Of a stretch of DNA of 64,000 nucleotides, positions 18,701 to 26,754 are shown one piece after another; the first letter of the stretch is position 1, and every line of letters begins with the position of its first letter. This DNA is from Sphingobium sp. CCH11-B1 (GTDB lineage Bacteria; Pseudomonadota; Alphaproteobacteria; Sphingomonadales; Sphingomonadaceae): positions 1 to 64,000 of the forward strand of contig NZ_LSJY01000070.1 of assembly GCF_001556865.1 (NCBI RefSeq). Reading direction: 5' to 3'. Below the pieces are notes generated by a model. The model worked only from the letters and a program-made list of their open reading frames with translations. It ran no database searches and had not been told where the DNA came from. The translations under genes and the position numbers were made by a program.

Positions 18701-19154
18701 GCAAGGGGTGGGAGAGGCGGCGATGCGCGCAGACCTCGCCAAACAGGCGATCCGCGTGATCGAGGAGCCGGATTTCGCGGAGATATTCAGCCCCGGCGCG
18801 CTTGCGGAAGCACCAATCGCCGCAGTGGTCGGCCAGGCGGTGATCGCGGGCACGGTCGATCGGCTTTGCATCGGGCCGGACAAGGTGCAGATCGTGGATT
18901 TCAAGACGGGACGGATCGCGCCGCTCGGCCCGGAGGATGTGCCGCTGGCGCATGTCCGGCAGATGGCGGCCTATGCGGCCGCGCTCGCCGTCATCTTCCC
19001 CGACAGGACCATAGAGGCGGGGCTGCTCTATACCGGTGCGCCGCGGCTTGTACGGTTGCCGGCCGCGCTGCTGGCCGCGCACAAGCCGGGCTATGGGCCC
19101 ACGCAGGAGAATTTGCCGCTACCGCCCGTTGAGCCGGGCGCGCAGCCGACCTAG
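15714..19154 (+). CDS. addA: double-strand break repair helicase AddA
   Basis: 1146-residue UvrD/Rep-family ATP-dependent helicase and nuclease, partner of AddB. Walker A ASAGTGKT ends at residue 40; helicase motifs [51 protein letters not shown] and [15 protein letters not shown] follow in order. The C-terminal nuclease domain has [10 protein letters not shown] and IVDFKTGR (Asp1062, Lys1064). GGAGG at 15703-15707 supports the ATG at 15714, inside the end of addB. Completeness of all motifs argues for an active enzyme. Confidence 0.97.
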   Translation: MGAAMARKPTPLQRLLGDQARAAAPHAHVWLSASAGTGKTHVLTARVFRLLLQGVRPENILCLTFTKAGAAEMADRIHDRLAAWVQMDDAGLFNDLEALGEESGPEARDRARRLFAEVLESTGGGLRIQTIHGFCQQLLTAFPLEADLTPGFRPLDQREQASLARETLADLAVQAQEQGDEALIGALQALSLRLGEGGAEQFLLRCAAAEAALDDLPDDIDPWVARELGLPEGDIDQWLADQCCDDVFDMRALDWIVRANAEWGKGRGLERCDRIAAWRALNPQGRAAALADLHRAWAKADGDIIDARGWVPPLDGYGEMAARLHETCGALIAMKLRADYAALLAKALHAGRAYARAYGTAKRMAGAVDFDDLIARAASLLQQDGIADWIRYKLDQQIDHILVDEAQDTNVRQWTIVGAICAEFFSGEGAKGDKLRTIFTVGDFKQAIFGFQGTSPQAFSAAQQIFARHAKQAGHDFYSLSLDRSFRSTPAVLDVVDRTIGALRAERLGLTDGEVRHISANRHPGEVMLWKPVVANLTEDAEGEEDWADDQERALATRIARQIRQWIDGGLMLQSRGRPVRAGDIMILVRRRSELARLIVARLYEENVAVAGIDRLRLNAPLAVRDLLAALRFAVQPEDELNLAALLVSPLIGWTQEQLMERLIGRKVGLWRHLTQTLDANALAPLRGLLAAADFTTPYRYLEAILSGPMEGRRRLIERLGTEAADPIEELLNAALAFETDDHPSLQRFIDWFDRGEVEIVRDAAAAGDMLRLLTVHGAKGLQAPIVILADAAIDPDAGNRADMLQWNRLPVLPPRKGERQGPIGEVAEAVAQEEREEHWRLLYVALTRAEEKLVVAGSLGPRAKGEVKPESWYAAVDRAMVDLGADWDADPLWGGVRRWKGSEVLPPRKAEAEAMDAVAPILSPDWLRAPAPVEARPPRPLAPSAQVEDDVPNPPPTAAMRDAAERGRLLHALFERLPDLKPSARLAAAERWLAQQGVGEAAMRADLAKQAIRVIEEPDFAEIFSPGALAEAPIAAVVGQAVIAGTVDRLCIGPDKVQIVDFKTGRIAPLGPEDVPLAHVRQMAAYAAALAVIFPDRTIEAGLLYTGAPRLVRLPAALLAAHKPGYGPTQENLPLPPVEPGAQPT

Positions 19155-19182
19155 ATACGCTTCCAACAAAGGAGATCCGACC

Positions 19183-19503
19183 ATGGCCACCAAGGCAGTC
19201 ACCGACGTCAGTTTCAAGGAAGATGTGATCGATTCGGACAAGCCCGTGCTTGTCGACTTCTGGGCCGAATGGTGCGGTCCCTGTAAGATGATCGGACCGG
19301 CCCTGGAGGAAATCAGCGAGGAACTGGCGGACAAGGTCACCATCGCCAAGATCAACATCGACGAAAATCCGGAAGCGCCGGGTCAGTATGGCGTGCGCGG
19401 CATCCCGACGATGATCCTGTTCAAAAACGGCGAGGCCGCGGCGACCAAGGTCGGCGCCGCCCCCAAGAGCGCGCTCAAGGGCTGGATCGAAAGCGTCCTT
19501 TAA
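19183..19503 (+). CDS. trxA: thioredoxin 1
   Basis: 106-residue cytosolic thioredoxin with the classic active site WCGPC (Cys31, Cys34), the cis-Pro segment GIPTMILF and no signal peptide. It reduces protein disulfides using thioredoxin reductase. AAAGGAG at 19168-19174 lies an ideal distance before the ATG. It follows addA by 28 bases, a neighbour pair common in alphaproteobacteria, and closes the operon at a downstream hairpin. Confidence 0.98.
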   Translation: MATKAVTDVSFKEDVIDSDKPVLVDFWAEWCGPCKMIGPALEEISEELADKVTIAKINIDENPEAPGQYGVRGIPTMILFKNGEAAATKVGAAPKSALKGWIESVL

Positions 19504-19543
19504 GCGACGGCTAAAGAGACAGCGAAATAGACAGGTAAAAGCG

Positions 19544-19576
19544 AACGGCCGCCTCGGGTTCGGGGCGGCCGTTTGG
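19544..19576. terminator. terminator hairpin after trxA
   Basis: Ten-base perfect stem AACGGCCGCC / GGCGGCCGTT with a 10-base loop and a short T run, 40 bases after the trxA stop and 26 bases before the end of the convergent minus-strand gene. It may serve both directions. Confidence 0.7.
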
Positions 19577-19601
19577 CTGTCCACTTCGTTGTCGCCTTAT
19601 C

Positions 19602-20402
19602 TCAGCGGAACAGCGTGTCGGCCGCCCTGTCCCACAGCCGGGGCGAGGACGCGCCGAGCAGTCCACGCCGCTGGTCGCCGACCAGATAGGGGCTGCCGTC
19701 CAGCCGCTGGCATCGTCCGCCCGCTTCGTTGAGGAACAGGGTGCCGGCGGCATGGTCCCACGGCAAGGTGCGCGCGAAGACCGACACGTCATTCTGGCCC
19801 AGCACCAGCCGCGGATATTGCTCGGCGGCGCAGCGGGGAATGTCGACCAGAGCGAAGTTGCCCGAAGCGCGGCGCTGGATGTCCTGCCGCTCCTCCGCGC
19901 TCATGAAATAGACGGCGAGCGCCGCCACCGGCAGGTCCGCGCCGCTCTCCCGCGCCGTCACCCTGTCGCCGTCGATATGGCTGCCGCCGTTCCTGTATGC
20001 ATAGCACAGCCGTCCGGCCAGCGGGTCCAATATCCAACCAGCCAGCGTCACGCCGCCATCCGCCAGCGCGACCATGATGCCGAAGGGCGGATTGCCGCTG
20101 GCGAAATTGCCGGTGCCGTCTATCGGGTCGATAATCCAATTGAGCCCGATACCCGCGCGGTCCAGGATGGCCGGATCGGCGGCGCATGCCTCCTCACCGA
20201 TGATCCCCGCATCAGGCAGGATGGCGGACAGCCCCTCCGCCAGCCGGATCTCGCTTTCCTTGTCGGCGATGGTGACGAAATCGTCCGCCGCCTTCTCGCT
20301 GATTTCATCCTGGGCGAGGTTGCGGAAGCGGGGCATCACGATGTCGCGGCCGACATCCCGCATCAGCGCCGCGACAGGGGCGTGAAGCGCAGCGATCGTC
20401 AA
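19602..20402 (-). CDS. inositol monophosphatase family protein (probable histidinol-phosphatase)
   Basis: 266-residue Mg2+-dependent sugar/amino-alcohol phosphatase. Metal-site motifs: GEEA (about 70), WIIDPIDGTGNF (about 88-99) and PWDHAAG (about 215). Alphaproteobacterial members of this group are often HisN (histidinol-phosphatase) or SuhB-like; the sequence alone does not decide. The start codon is TTG, forming a TTGA overlap with the argJ stop, so translation is probably coupled. argJ is an amino-acid biosynthesis gene, which slightly favours the HisN reading. Confidence 0.85.
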   Translation of the reverse strand: MTIAALHAPVAALMRDVGRDIVMPRFRNLAQDEISEKAADDFVTIADKESEIRLAEGLSAILPDAGIIGEEACAADPAILDRAGIGLNWIIDPIDGTGNFASGNPPFGIMVALADGGVTLAGWILDPLAGRLCYAYRNGGSHIDGDRVTARESGADLPVAALAVYFMSAEERQDIQRRASGNFALVDIPRCAAEQYPRLVLGQNDVSVFARTLPWDHAAGTLFLNEAGGRCQRLDGSPYLVGDQRRGLLGASSPRLWDRAADTLFR

Positions 20403-21625
20403 CTTCGATAATCCGCATTGATCGAGATATAGCCGTGCGTCAGATCGCAGGTCCAGATCGTGGCCCGCCCTTCGCCCAGCCCCAAGTCGACGCCGATCAC
20501 GATGTCCTGCCCTTTGAGATGGGCGGCGACCGGCGCTTCGTCATAACCCTCTACGGCAAGACCGCCGGTCGCCACCTGAGTCGCGCCGAAGCGGATCGAC
20601 AGCTTGTCGCGGTCGGCGGGTTCGCCTGCCTTGCCGATCGCCATGACGACGCGGCCCCAATTGGCGTCCTCGCCCGCGATGGCGGTCTTCACCAGCGGCG
20701 AATTGGCGATGGAAAGGCCTATACGATGCGCGCTTTCATCGCTCACCGCGCCTTCCACGGTTATTTCCACGAACTTGGTCGCACCTTCGCCGTCACGCAC
20801 GACCAGATGCGCAAGCTGGCGGCAGAGGTCCGACAGCGCGGCGGCAAAGGCATCAGCACCCGGATCGTCCATCGACGCGAGCGTGGCGTTGCCCGCCTTC
20901 CCGGTGGCGAAGGCGAGCACCGTGTCGCTGGTCGACGTGTCGCTGTCCACCGTGATGCAGGAGAAGGTGCGCCGGTTCGCAGCCGACAGCATCTGTTGCA
21001 GCAGGGCGGGATCGATGGCCGCGTCAGTGAAGATATAGCCCAGCATCGTCGCCATGTCGGGCGCGATCATCCCCGACCCCTTGATAATGCCGACAAGGTT
21101 CACGCGCCGCTCTCCGATCAGGGCGGATGCATGCGCGCCCTTGGGATAGGTGTCGGTCGTGCCGATGGTGGTTGCGGCATCCTCCCACCCGCAGGGCGCG
21201 GCGGCGAACGCGGCTTCGAGACCAGCCTCCGCCTTGTCGATGGGAAGCGGCACGCCGATCACGCCGGTGGACGAAACGAATATGTCCGAAGGCTGGCAGG
21301 ACAGATGATTGGCGACCTTTGCCGCGATCGCTTCGACCGCCGCGCGGCCGCGATGGCCGGTAAAGGCATTGGCGTTGCCTGCGTTCACCACCAGCGCGCG
21401 GGCCGCACCGAGCGGTATCGCATCACGGCACCATTCCACCTCGGGGGACGGGCATTTGCTCTGCGTCGTGACGCCGGCGACGGCGGAGCCTTCCGCCAGT
21501 TCGACATAGGTCAGGTCGCAGCGCTGCCAGGCCTTGTATCCGGCGCGGGCGACGCGCAGCGTGACGCCTGCAATGTCGGGCAGGGCAGGGAAGGCAGCGG
21601 GGGCAAGAGGCGAGCGATCGGTCAT
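20399..21625 (-). CDS. argJ: bifunctional glutamate N-acetyltransferase / amino-acid acetyltransferase ArgJ
   Basis: 408-residue ArgJ, which moves the acetyl group from N-acetylornithine to glutamate and, in the bifunctional form, also uses acetyl-CoA (arginine cycle). The autocleavage and nucleophile site lies in KGSGMIAPDMATMLGYI, with Thr193 expected to become the N-terminus of the beta chain. The C-terminus CDLTHGYISINADYRS is typical. The ATG at 21625 gives the usual family start; an in-frame TTG lies six codons upstream. Divergent from secA across a 199-base region. Confidence 0.96.
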   Translation of the reverse strand: MTDRSPLAPAAFPALPDIAGVTLRVARAGYKAWQRCDLTYVELAEGSAVAGVTTQSKCPSPEVEWCRDAIPLGAARALVVNAGNANAFTGHRGRAAVEAIAAKVANHLSCQPSDIFVSSTGVIGVPLPIDKAEAGLEAAFAAAPCGWEDAATTIGTTDTYPKGAHASALIGERRVNLVGIIKGSGMIAPDMATMLGYIFTDAAIDPALLQQMLSAANRRTFSCITVDSDTSTSDTVLAFATGKAGNATLASMDDPGADAFAAALSDLCRQLAHLVVRDGEGATKFVEITVEGAVSDESAHRIGLSIANSPLVKTAIAGEDANWGRVVMAIGKAGEPADRDKLSIRFGATQVATGGLAVEGYDEAPVAAHLKGQDIVIGVDLGLGEGRATIWTCDLTHGYISINADYRS

Positions 21626-21729
21626 GGCGGCGGGATGATGCAAATGGCCCTTTACGTCAATGCGGTTGAAGGCGCCGTTTCCATGGCGACAGGGAGGGGC
21701 AGCTCTTCACCCGCTCGGCCGCAGTCAGA

Positions 21730-21758
21730 TTGACTAAAGGATGTGCCGTGCCTAAATC
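21730..21758 (+). promoter_or_regulatory. candidate sigma70-type promoter of secA
   Basis: TTGACT at 21730-21735, a 17-base spacer, then TAAATC at 21753-21758. It predicts a leader of about 60 bases before the secA ATG. The -10 match is only partial. Confidence 0.4.
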
Positions 21759-21824
21759 GCGGCGCATATCTGCGCGCGGCCTCTCTCAAGGGGGCGGGGC
21801 GTTCCCCATTTGTCAGGAAATTGC

Positions 21825-24560
21825 ATGTTCGGCGCACTCGCCAAGTCCATCTTCGGATCGTCCAACGAACGTTATGTGAAGTCGCTGGGCAAGACGGTCG
21901 ATAGGATCGCGTCCTTCGAACCGGCAATCCAGGCGATGAGCGACGAGGATCTGGTGGCGCAGACCGCGCGGTTCCGGGAACGGCTTGCCGCAGGCGAGAC
22001 GCTGGACGACCTCCTGCCCGAAGCCTTCGCCACGGTGCGCGAGGCGTCGGTCCGCGTGCTGGGCATGCGGCACTTCGACGTGCAGATGGTGGGCGGCATC
22101 GTGCTCCACCGCGGCGAAATCGCGGAAATGCGCACGGGCGAGGGCAAGACGCTGGTGGCGACGCTCGCCACCTATCTGAACGCGCTGGAAGGCAAGGGCG
22201 TCCATGTCGTCACCGTGAACGACTATCTCGCCAGCCGCGACTGTGAATGGATGGGACAGGTCTATCGTTTCCTGGGTCTCACCACCGGCGTGATCGTTCC
22301 GAACCTGTCGGAGGACCAGCGGCGCGAGGCCTATGCCGCCGACATCACCTACGCGACGAATAACGAACTTGGCTTCGACTATCTGCGCGACAATATGAAA
22401 TATGACCGCGCCTCGATGGTCCAGCGTCCTTTCAACTACGCCATCGTCGATGAGGTGGACTCGATCCTGATCGACGAGGCGCGCACCCCGCTCATCATTT
22501 CCGGGCCGACCGACGACAAGTCGGAGCTTTACGTCGCGGTCGACGCCATCGTGAAGCAGATCAGCGAAAGCGATTATGAAAAGGACGAGAAGCAGCGCAG
22601 CGTCACGTTGACGGAAGACGGCACCGAAAAGATCGAACGGCTGCTGGAACAGGCCGGCCTGCTGCAGGGCGACAATCTCTACGATTTCGAAAACACGCAG
22701 GTGGTCCATCATGTGAACCAGGCGCTGCGCGCCAATGTGATGTTCCGCCGCGACATCGACTATATCGTGAAGGACGGCAAGGTCGTCATCATCGACGAAT
22801 TTACCGGCCGCATGATGGATGGGCGCCGCTGGTCGGACGGCCTGCACCAGGCGGTCGAGGCCAAGGAAGGGGTCCAGATCGAGCCGGAGAACCAGACGCT
22901 CGCGTCCATCACCTTCCAGAATTATTTCCGCATGTATCCCAAGCTGGGCGGCATGACCGGCACGGCCGCGACGGAAGCGACGGAATTCTACGAAATCTAC
23001 AAGATGAACGTCGTCACCATCCCGACCAACAGGCCGGTGCAGCGCGTGGACGAGGAAGATACGTTCTACAAGAATCTGGAAGACAAGTTCCGCGGCATTG
23101 CCCGCACGATCAAGGACCATCAGGAAAAGGGCCAGCCCGTCCTCGTGGGCACGGTGTCGATCGAGAAATCGGAAATGCTGTCCGAATTCCTGAATCAGGA
23201 AGGCGTGAAGCATGCCGTGCTCAACGCCCGCTTCCATGAGATGGAAGCGCATATCGTGGCACAGGCCGGCCGCAAGGGCGCGGTGACGATTGCCACCAAC
23301 ATGGCCGGGCGCGGCACCGACATCAAGCTGGGCGGCAACCTGGAGATGCGGGTCGAGGACGAACTGCGCGACACGCCGGAAGGACCGGAACGGGACGCCG
23401 CCATCGCCCGGATCGAGGCCGAGATCGAAGCGGAACGTCAGGAAGTGCTGGCCGCCGGCGGCCTGTTCGTGCTGGCGACCGAGCGGCATGAGAGCCGCCG
23501 CATCGACAACCAGTTGCGCGGCCGTTCCGGGCGTCAGGGCGATCCTGGCCTGTCGCGCTTTTATCTCAGCCTTGACGACGACCTGATGCGCATCTTCGGG
23601 CCGGACACGATGTTCGCGAAGATGATCCGCTCCAACCTGGAGGATGGCGAGGCTCTGCCTCCCTCCAAATGGCTGAGCAAGGCGATCGAGACCGCGCAGA
23701 AGAAGGTCGAGGCGCGCAACTACGACATTCGCAAGCAGGTCGTCGAATATGACGACGTGATGAATGATCAGCGCAAGGTCATTTACGAGCAGCGCAGCGA
23801 CATCATGGACGCCGACACGGTGGACGATGTCGTCACCGACATGCGGCGCGAAACCGTGAACGATCTGGTCGGCGCATCCTGCCCGCCCGGCACCTATCCC
23901 GAACAGTGGGACATAGAGCGGCTGAAGGCGCGCACGGCCGAAGTGCTCGGCCTGGAACCGGACTTCGACGCTTGGCTGGCGGAGGATCAGGTCGATCCTG
24001 AAATGATCGAGGAGCGGCTGAGCGCCTTGGCTGACGAGGCCGTGGCGGAGAAGATCAAGGAGATCGACGCCAACGATTGGCACATGATCGAGAAATCGAT
24101 CCTGCTCCAGAGCCTGGATCACCATTGGAAGGAGCATCTGGCGACGCTGGATGCGCTGCGCCAGGTCGTGCATCTGCGCGCCTATGCGCAGAAGACGCCG
24201 ATCAACGAATATAAGCAGGAAGCCTTTGCCCTGTTCGAACGGATGCTGGAAAATATCCGCGAGGACGTGACCGGATCCATCGCACGCGTCCAGTTCCGCA
24301 TGGAACAGCCGCCGCTGGAAGATTACGGCCTTCCGGTCCTGCCAGACTTCATCACCACGCACATCGACCCCTTCTCCGGCGAGGATAACAGCGCGGATAT
24401 CGACGCGGGGCAGACCGCCGGCATCACGACCACGATACCCAGGGGTCCGTTGAATGCCGCGCCGGCGGGCGAATTTGCCAATCTCGACATCAGCCGCAAC
24501 GCCCCATGCCCTTGCGGATCAGGCCAGAAGTACAAGCACTGCCACGGCGCTCTGGCCTGA
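21825..24560 (+). CDS. secA: preprotein translocase ATPase SecA
   Basis: 911-residue motor of the Sec translocon at the cytoplasmic membrane. Walker A MRTGEGKT at 102-109, Walker [35 protein letters not shown], and the helicase motifs [16 protein letters not shown] and [18 protein letters not shown] are present. The C-terminal zinc tail is intact ([13 protein letters not shown]), which binds SecB and lipids. The ATG at 21825 is preceded by AGGAAA; an in-frame TTG five codons upstream is less likely. The argJ-secA divergence is common in this class. Confidence 0.99.
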   Translation: MFGALAKSIFGSSNERYVKSLGKTVDRIASFEPAIQAMSDEDLVAQTARFRERLAAGETLDDLLPEAFATVREASVRVLGMRHFDVQMVGGIVLHRGEIAEMRTGEGKTLVATLATYLNALEGKGVHVVTVNDYLASRDCEWMGQVYRFLGLTTGVIVPNLSEDQRREAYAADITYATNNELGFDYLRDNMKYDRASMVQRPFNYAIVDEVDSILIDEARTPLIISGPTDDKSELYVAVDAIVKQISESDYEKDEKQRSVTLTEDGTEKIERLLEQAGLLQGDNLYDFENTQVVHHVNQALRANVMFRRDIDYIVKDGKVVIIDEFTGRMMDGRRWSDGLHQAVEAKEGVQIEPENQTLASITFQNYFRMYPKLGGMTGTAATEATEFYEIYKMNVVTIPTNRPVQRVDEEDTFYKNLEDKFRGIARTIKDHQEKGQPVLVGTVSIEKSEMLSEFLNQEGVKHAVLNARFHEMEAHIVAQAGRKGAVTIATNMAGRGTDIKLGGNLEMRVEDELRDTPEGPERDAAIARIEAEIEAERQEVLAAGGLFVLATERHESRRIDNQLRGRSGRQGDPGLSRFYLSLDDDLMRIFGPDTMFAKMIRSNLEDGEALPPSKWLSKAIETAQKKVEARNYDIRKQVVEYDDVMNDQRKVIYEQRSDIMDADTVDDVVTDMRRETVNDLVGASCPPGTYPEQWDIERLKARTAEVLGLEPDFDAWLAEDQVDPEMIEERLSALADEAVAEKIKEIDANDWHMIEKSILLQSLDHHWKEHLATLDALRQVVHLRAYAQKTPINEYKQEAFALFERMLENIREDVTGSIARVQFRMEQPPLEDYGLPVLPDFITTHIDPFSGEDNSADIDAGQTAGITTTIPRGPLNAAPAGEFANLDISRNAPCPCGSGQKYKHCHGALA

Positions 24561-24679
24561 AGCATGGAAAATGGGAGCCGCCAACCGCGGTTCCCCACGC
24601 GTTCAATGCGGAAGCGTTAACCAGTTTCATTGGCTTTTGCGTAACTTCTCTGCGCGATCCTGCGGACATAGTTGGGGGG

Positions 24680-25054
24680 ATGGCCAGGAGGATAATCTTG
24701 GATCATGTCTCCTATCAGGCGCGCGTCCGGCAGCAGCGCGAGCCGCGCTACGGCGCGGACGTCGATGCATCCCTCTTGTGGGAAGGCGTCAGCCAGCCGG
24801 TCACGATCCGCAACATCTCCGTCTACGGCGCGCTGATCATCGGAGCTTGGCTGCCTGCCGTCGGACAGCGCGTGACGCTGATCGCGCAGGGGCTGGAAGT
24901 GTGCGGCACGGTGATATGGGAGGGGCCGGACCGTTGCGGCCTCCTTCTGAGCCGCGCCGTCGATCCGCTGGCGATCATCGCGGAATCGGGGATGGTGAAG
25001 GACGACCGACCCACCATCACCCTGCAACGCGTCGGCACCGACCGCTACGCCTGA
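24680..25054 (+). CDS. PilZ-domain protein
   Basis: 124 residues, almost entirely one PilZ-like beta-barrel. The c-di-GMP motif NxSxxG is present as N45-I-S47-V-Y-G50. The upstream arginine motif is loose (RQQREPR, residues 17-23, without a clean RxxxR), so c-di-GMP binding is plausible but not assured. The ATG at 24680 is chosen because the domain starts just after it and a G-rich stretch precedes it; the frame is open further upstream. It lies 119 bases after secA. A membrane GGDEF enzyme at 2685 could supply the ligand. Confidence 0.75.
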   Translation: MARRIILDHVSYQARVRQQREPRYGADVDASLLWEGVSQPVTIRNISVYGALIIGAWLPAVGQRVTLIAQGLEVCGTVIWEGPDRCGLLLSRAVDPLAIIAESGMVKDDRPTITLQRVGTDRYA

Positions 25055-25118
25055 AGGTGGCGGGCCACGCCCGATGAAGATGAGCACTATACCTACGCTA
25101 TAGCGCTACGATAGTGAC

Positions 25119-25142
25119 GGCGAGTTGCGACCAACTCACGCC
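25119..25142. other. imperfect hairpin downstream of the PilZ gene
   Basis: GGCG-AGTTG pairs with CAACT-(CA)-CGCC around a CGAC loop. No U-tract follows. It lies in a 241-base intergenic stretch that is less GC-rich than the core genes and marks the left edge of the accessory block. Function unknown; weak terminator or chance structure. Confidence 0.3.
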
Positions 25143-25295
25143 GTTCCAAGGCTGAGGCGCGAACGACAGGTTACGTCGGACGCTGACCTACCGGATTCCA
25201 CTTTACATTTTGGCGACATCAGAAAGGTCTGTTTTCGGGCTTTCGTACTAAACTGCCATTCTCTAGGACGGTCGCGATAGCTGCCGTGAGCGCCA

Positions 25296-26531
25296 ATGAA
25301 GCGAACTTTTTCAACTGACCTCCGCGACGACCTAATCGCGGCGACCGTCGCCGCCATCGCGGCGGACGGAATTGAGGGGCTTTCGCTGCGGGTGCTTTCT
25401 CAATCTGTCGGCAAGAGCACGTCCGTTGTTTTCCAATTGTTCGGGGGCAAGGATGGACTGCTGCGCGAGACCGCGAAGGCGATGCTTGAGCGCGATCAGC
25501 AATATCATGCAGAACTGGCTTGCGGACTGCAGGGCCTCACGTTGACGGACGCGCTGCTGTCTGAATGCCTTTTGCACTATGTGCGGCAACGCACCCTAGT
25601 AAATAGCGCCCGTTTCTGGACGGAGGCGGTTTTCAAATCCCGACATTTGCCAGGAATTGAAGGTTTGGTCGCACAGTGGCGTGCCATGCGGGCATCGTTT
25701 TGGACCGGCGTGCTGGAGGGCAGCCGCTATGCCGGGCTTGGCGGCGTGCTCGGCGGCTACCTGACGATGGAGGAGGCCTATGCCAGCGCTCTAAAGGGAC
25801 GCCTGGACTATGATCTGTTGCTGCGCGAGACGGTGGATGGGCTTCTGTCGGGCTGCGCTGGCCGGCACGACCCTACGACCACGCGCGGCGCGGCGGCAAG
25901 CTTGGTCGAAGAGCGCGCATTTGCCAATGCTGCCGATTTCGCCGTGGCACCGCCAGCGAAAATGGAAATGCTGATGGAGGCGGCGGTCGATCAGATCATG
26001 CGCATGGGGGCGACAGGCCTAAGTCTGAAGCAACTTGCTGCTAGTGTAAATCAGCCCCCATCGCAGATCATTTATCATTTTGGAGACTTTGCCGCCTTTC
26101 GCCGACAGGCCATCTGGAGGGCGCTGATGCATGCATTGCCTGACTATCTCGACGTTAGCCGTGACCGGGATGATGGATATTCCGCTGACTGGTCACGGGA
26201 ACTGGGCGAAACGATGCAAGGGAAGGGTGATGATCGCCCCGCCGGCTTCTACGTCAACTATAGCCGCACCTTGGGACAAACCTGTCTTGTAGCGGCGACC
26301 GATCCCGCAATGCGTGAGTTTGTTCTGCAACTGCGTGTGATCGAAGGGGCTGGGATCTATCGGGCAAGTCAGAGCATATGGGCACCTTCTGTCCGGCTGT
26401 CACGAGACACGGCCACAGGCTTCGCTCTTTGGATCAAGGGGCAGGCGATTCTCAACGAGGCGTCGGGTTCGAATTCCACAGATTCGGCGTCAGAAATTTT
26501 GTTCGCGGCCGCTGCCTTGCATGGCGCCTGA
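25296..26531 (+). CDS. tandem TetR-like transcriptional regulator
   Basis: 411 residues with two TetR-type helix-turn-helix modules in one chain. The first is residues 10-58 (GLSLRVLSQSVGKSTSVVFQLF). The second is residues 222-275 (GLSLKQLAASVNQPPSQIIYHFGDF). Each is followed by a helical segment, so the protein looks like two fused TetR monomers; usual TetR proteins are about 190-220 residues. It stands 223 bases before a TonB receptor gene on the same strand and probably controls it. Base composition is visibly less GC-rich than the core genes. Ligand unknown. Confidence 0.82.
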   Translation: MKRTFSTDLRDDLIAATVAAIAADGIEGLSLRVLSQSVGKSTSVVFQLFGGKDGLLRETAKAMLERDQQYHAELACGLQGLTLTDALLSECLLHYVRQRTLVNSARFWTEAVFKSRHLPGIEGLVAQWRAMRASFWTGVLEGSRYAGLGGVLGGYLTMEEAYASALKGRLDYDLLLRETVDGLLSGCAGRHDPTTTRGAAASLVEERAFANAADFAVAPPAKMEMLMEAAVDQIMRMGATGLSLKQLAASVNQPPSQIIYHFGDFAAFRRQAIWRALMHALPDYLDVSRDRDDGYSADWSRELGETMQGKGDDRPAGFYVNYSRTLGQTCLVAATDPAMREFVLQLRVIEGAGIYRASQSIWAPSVRLSRDTATGFALWIKGQAILNEASGSNSTDSASEILFAAAALHGA

Positions 26532-26566
26532 TTCGCCCAACGTGCTTTCAAACCATCGTTATTCTT

Positions 26567-26593
26567 CGCAATAAGACATTCAGACGCAATAAG
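26567..26593. repeat. 9-base direct repeat upstream of TonB receptor 1
   Basis: CGCAATAAG occurs at 26567-26575 and 26585-26593, start-to-start distance 18 bases, so on nearly the same face of the helix. It could be a regulator site for the receptor operon; chance is not excluded. Confidence 0.4.
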
Positions 26594-26620
26594 CCTCAGC
26601 TGCGCTATTCCTCAAATTTT

Positions 26621-26636
26621 GTTCGTGTAACCGAAC
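26621..26636. promoter_or_regulatory. inverted repeat upstream of TonB receptor 1
   Basis: GTTCG-TGTAAC-CGAAC, 5-base perfect arms in the 223-base gap between the tandem TetR gene and the receptor. It is a plausible TetR-family operator by position only. Confidence 0.35.
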
Positions 26637-26754
26637 TGACCTACTTGCTCCCTAGAGGCCCGCAATATCGAACCGATGTTATGCGGTGATCGAAGCTGTA
26701 TCCCGCGGCCAAAAAGGCTTGGGTGCAGGAGCCTTTAATTCGGGGAGCATTTCT

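Noticed and set aside
21813..24362. 849-codon open frame antisense to secA
   Set aside because: It is the codon-bias shadow of secA in GC-rich DNA; composition is His/Asp/Arg-rich without domains, and secA explains the strand.
25055..25295. Direct repeat of the tRNA-Ser 3' end (att site) at the left edge of the accessory block
   Set aside because: Only a 6-base match (TGGCGG) was found, which is expected by chance.
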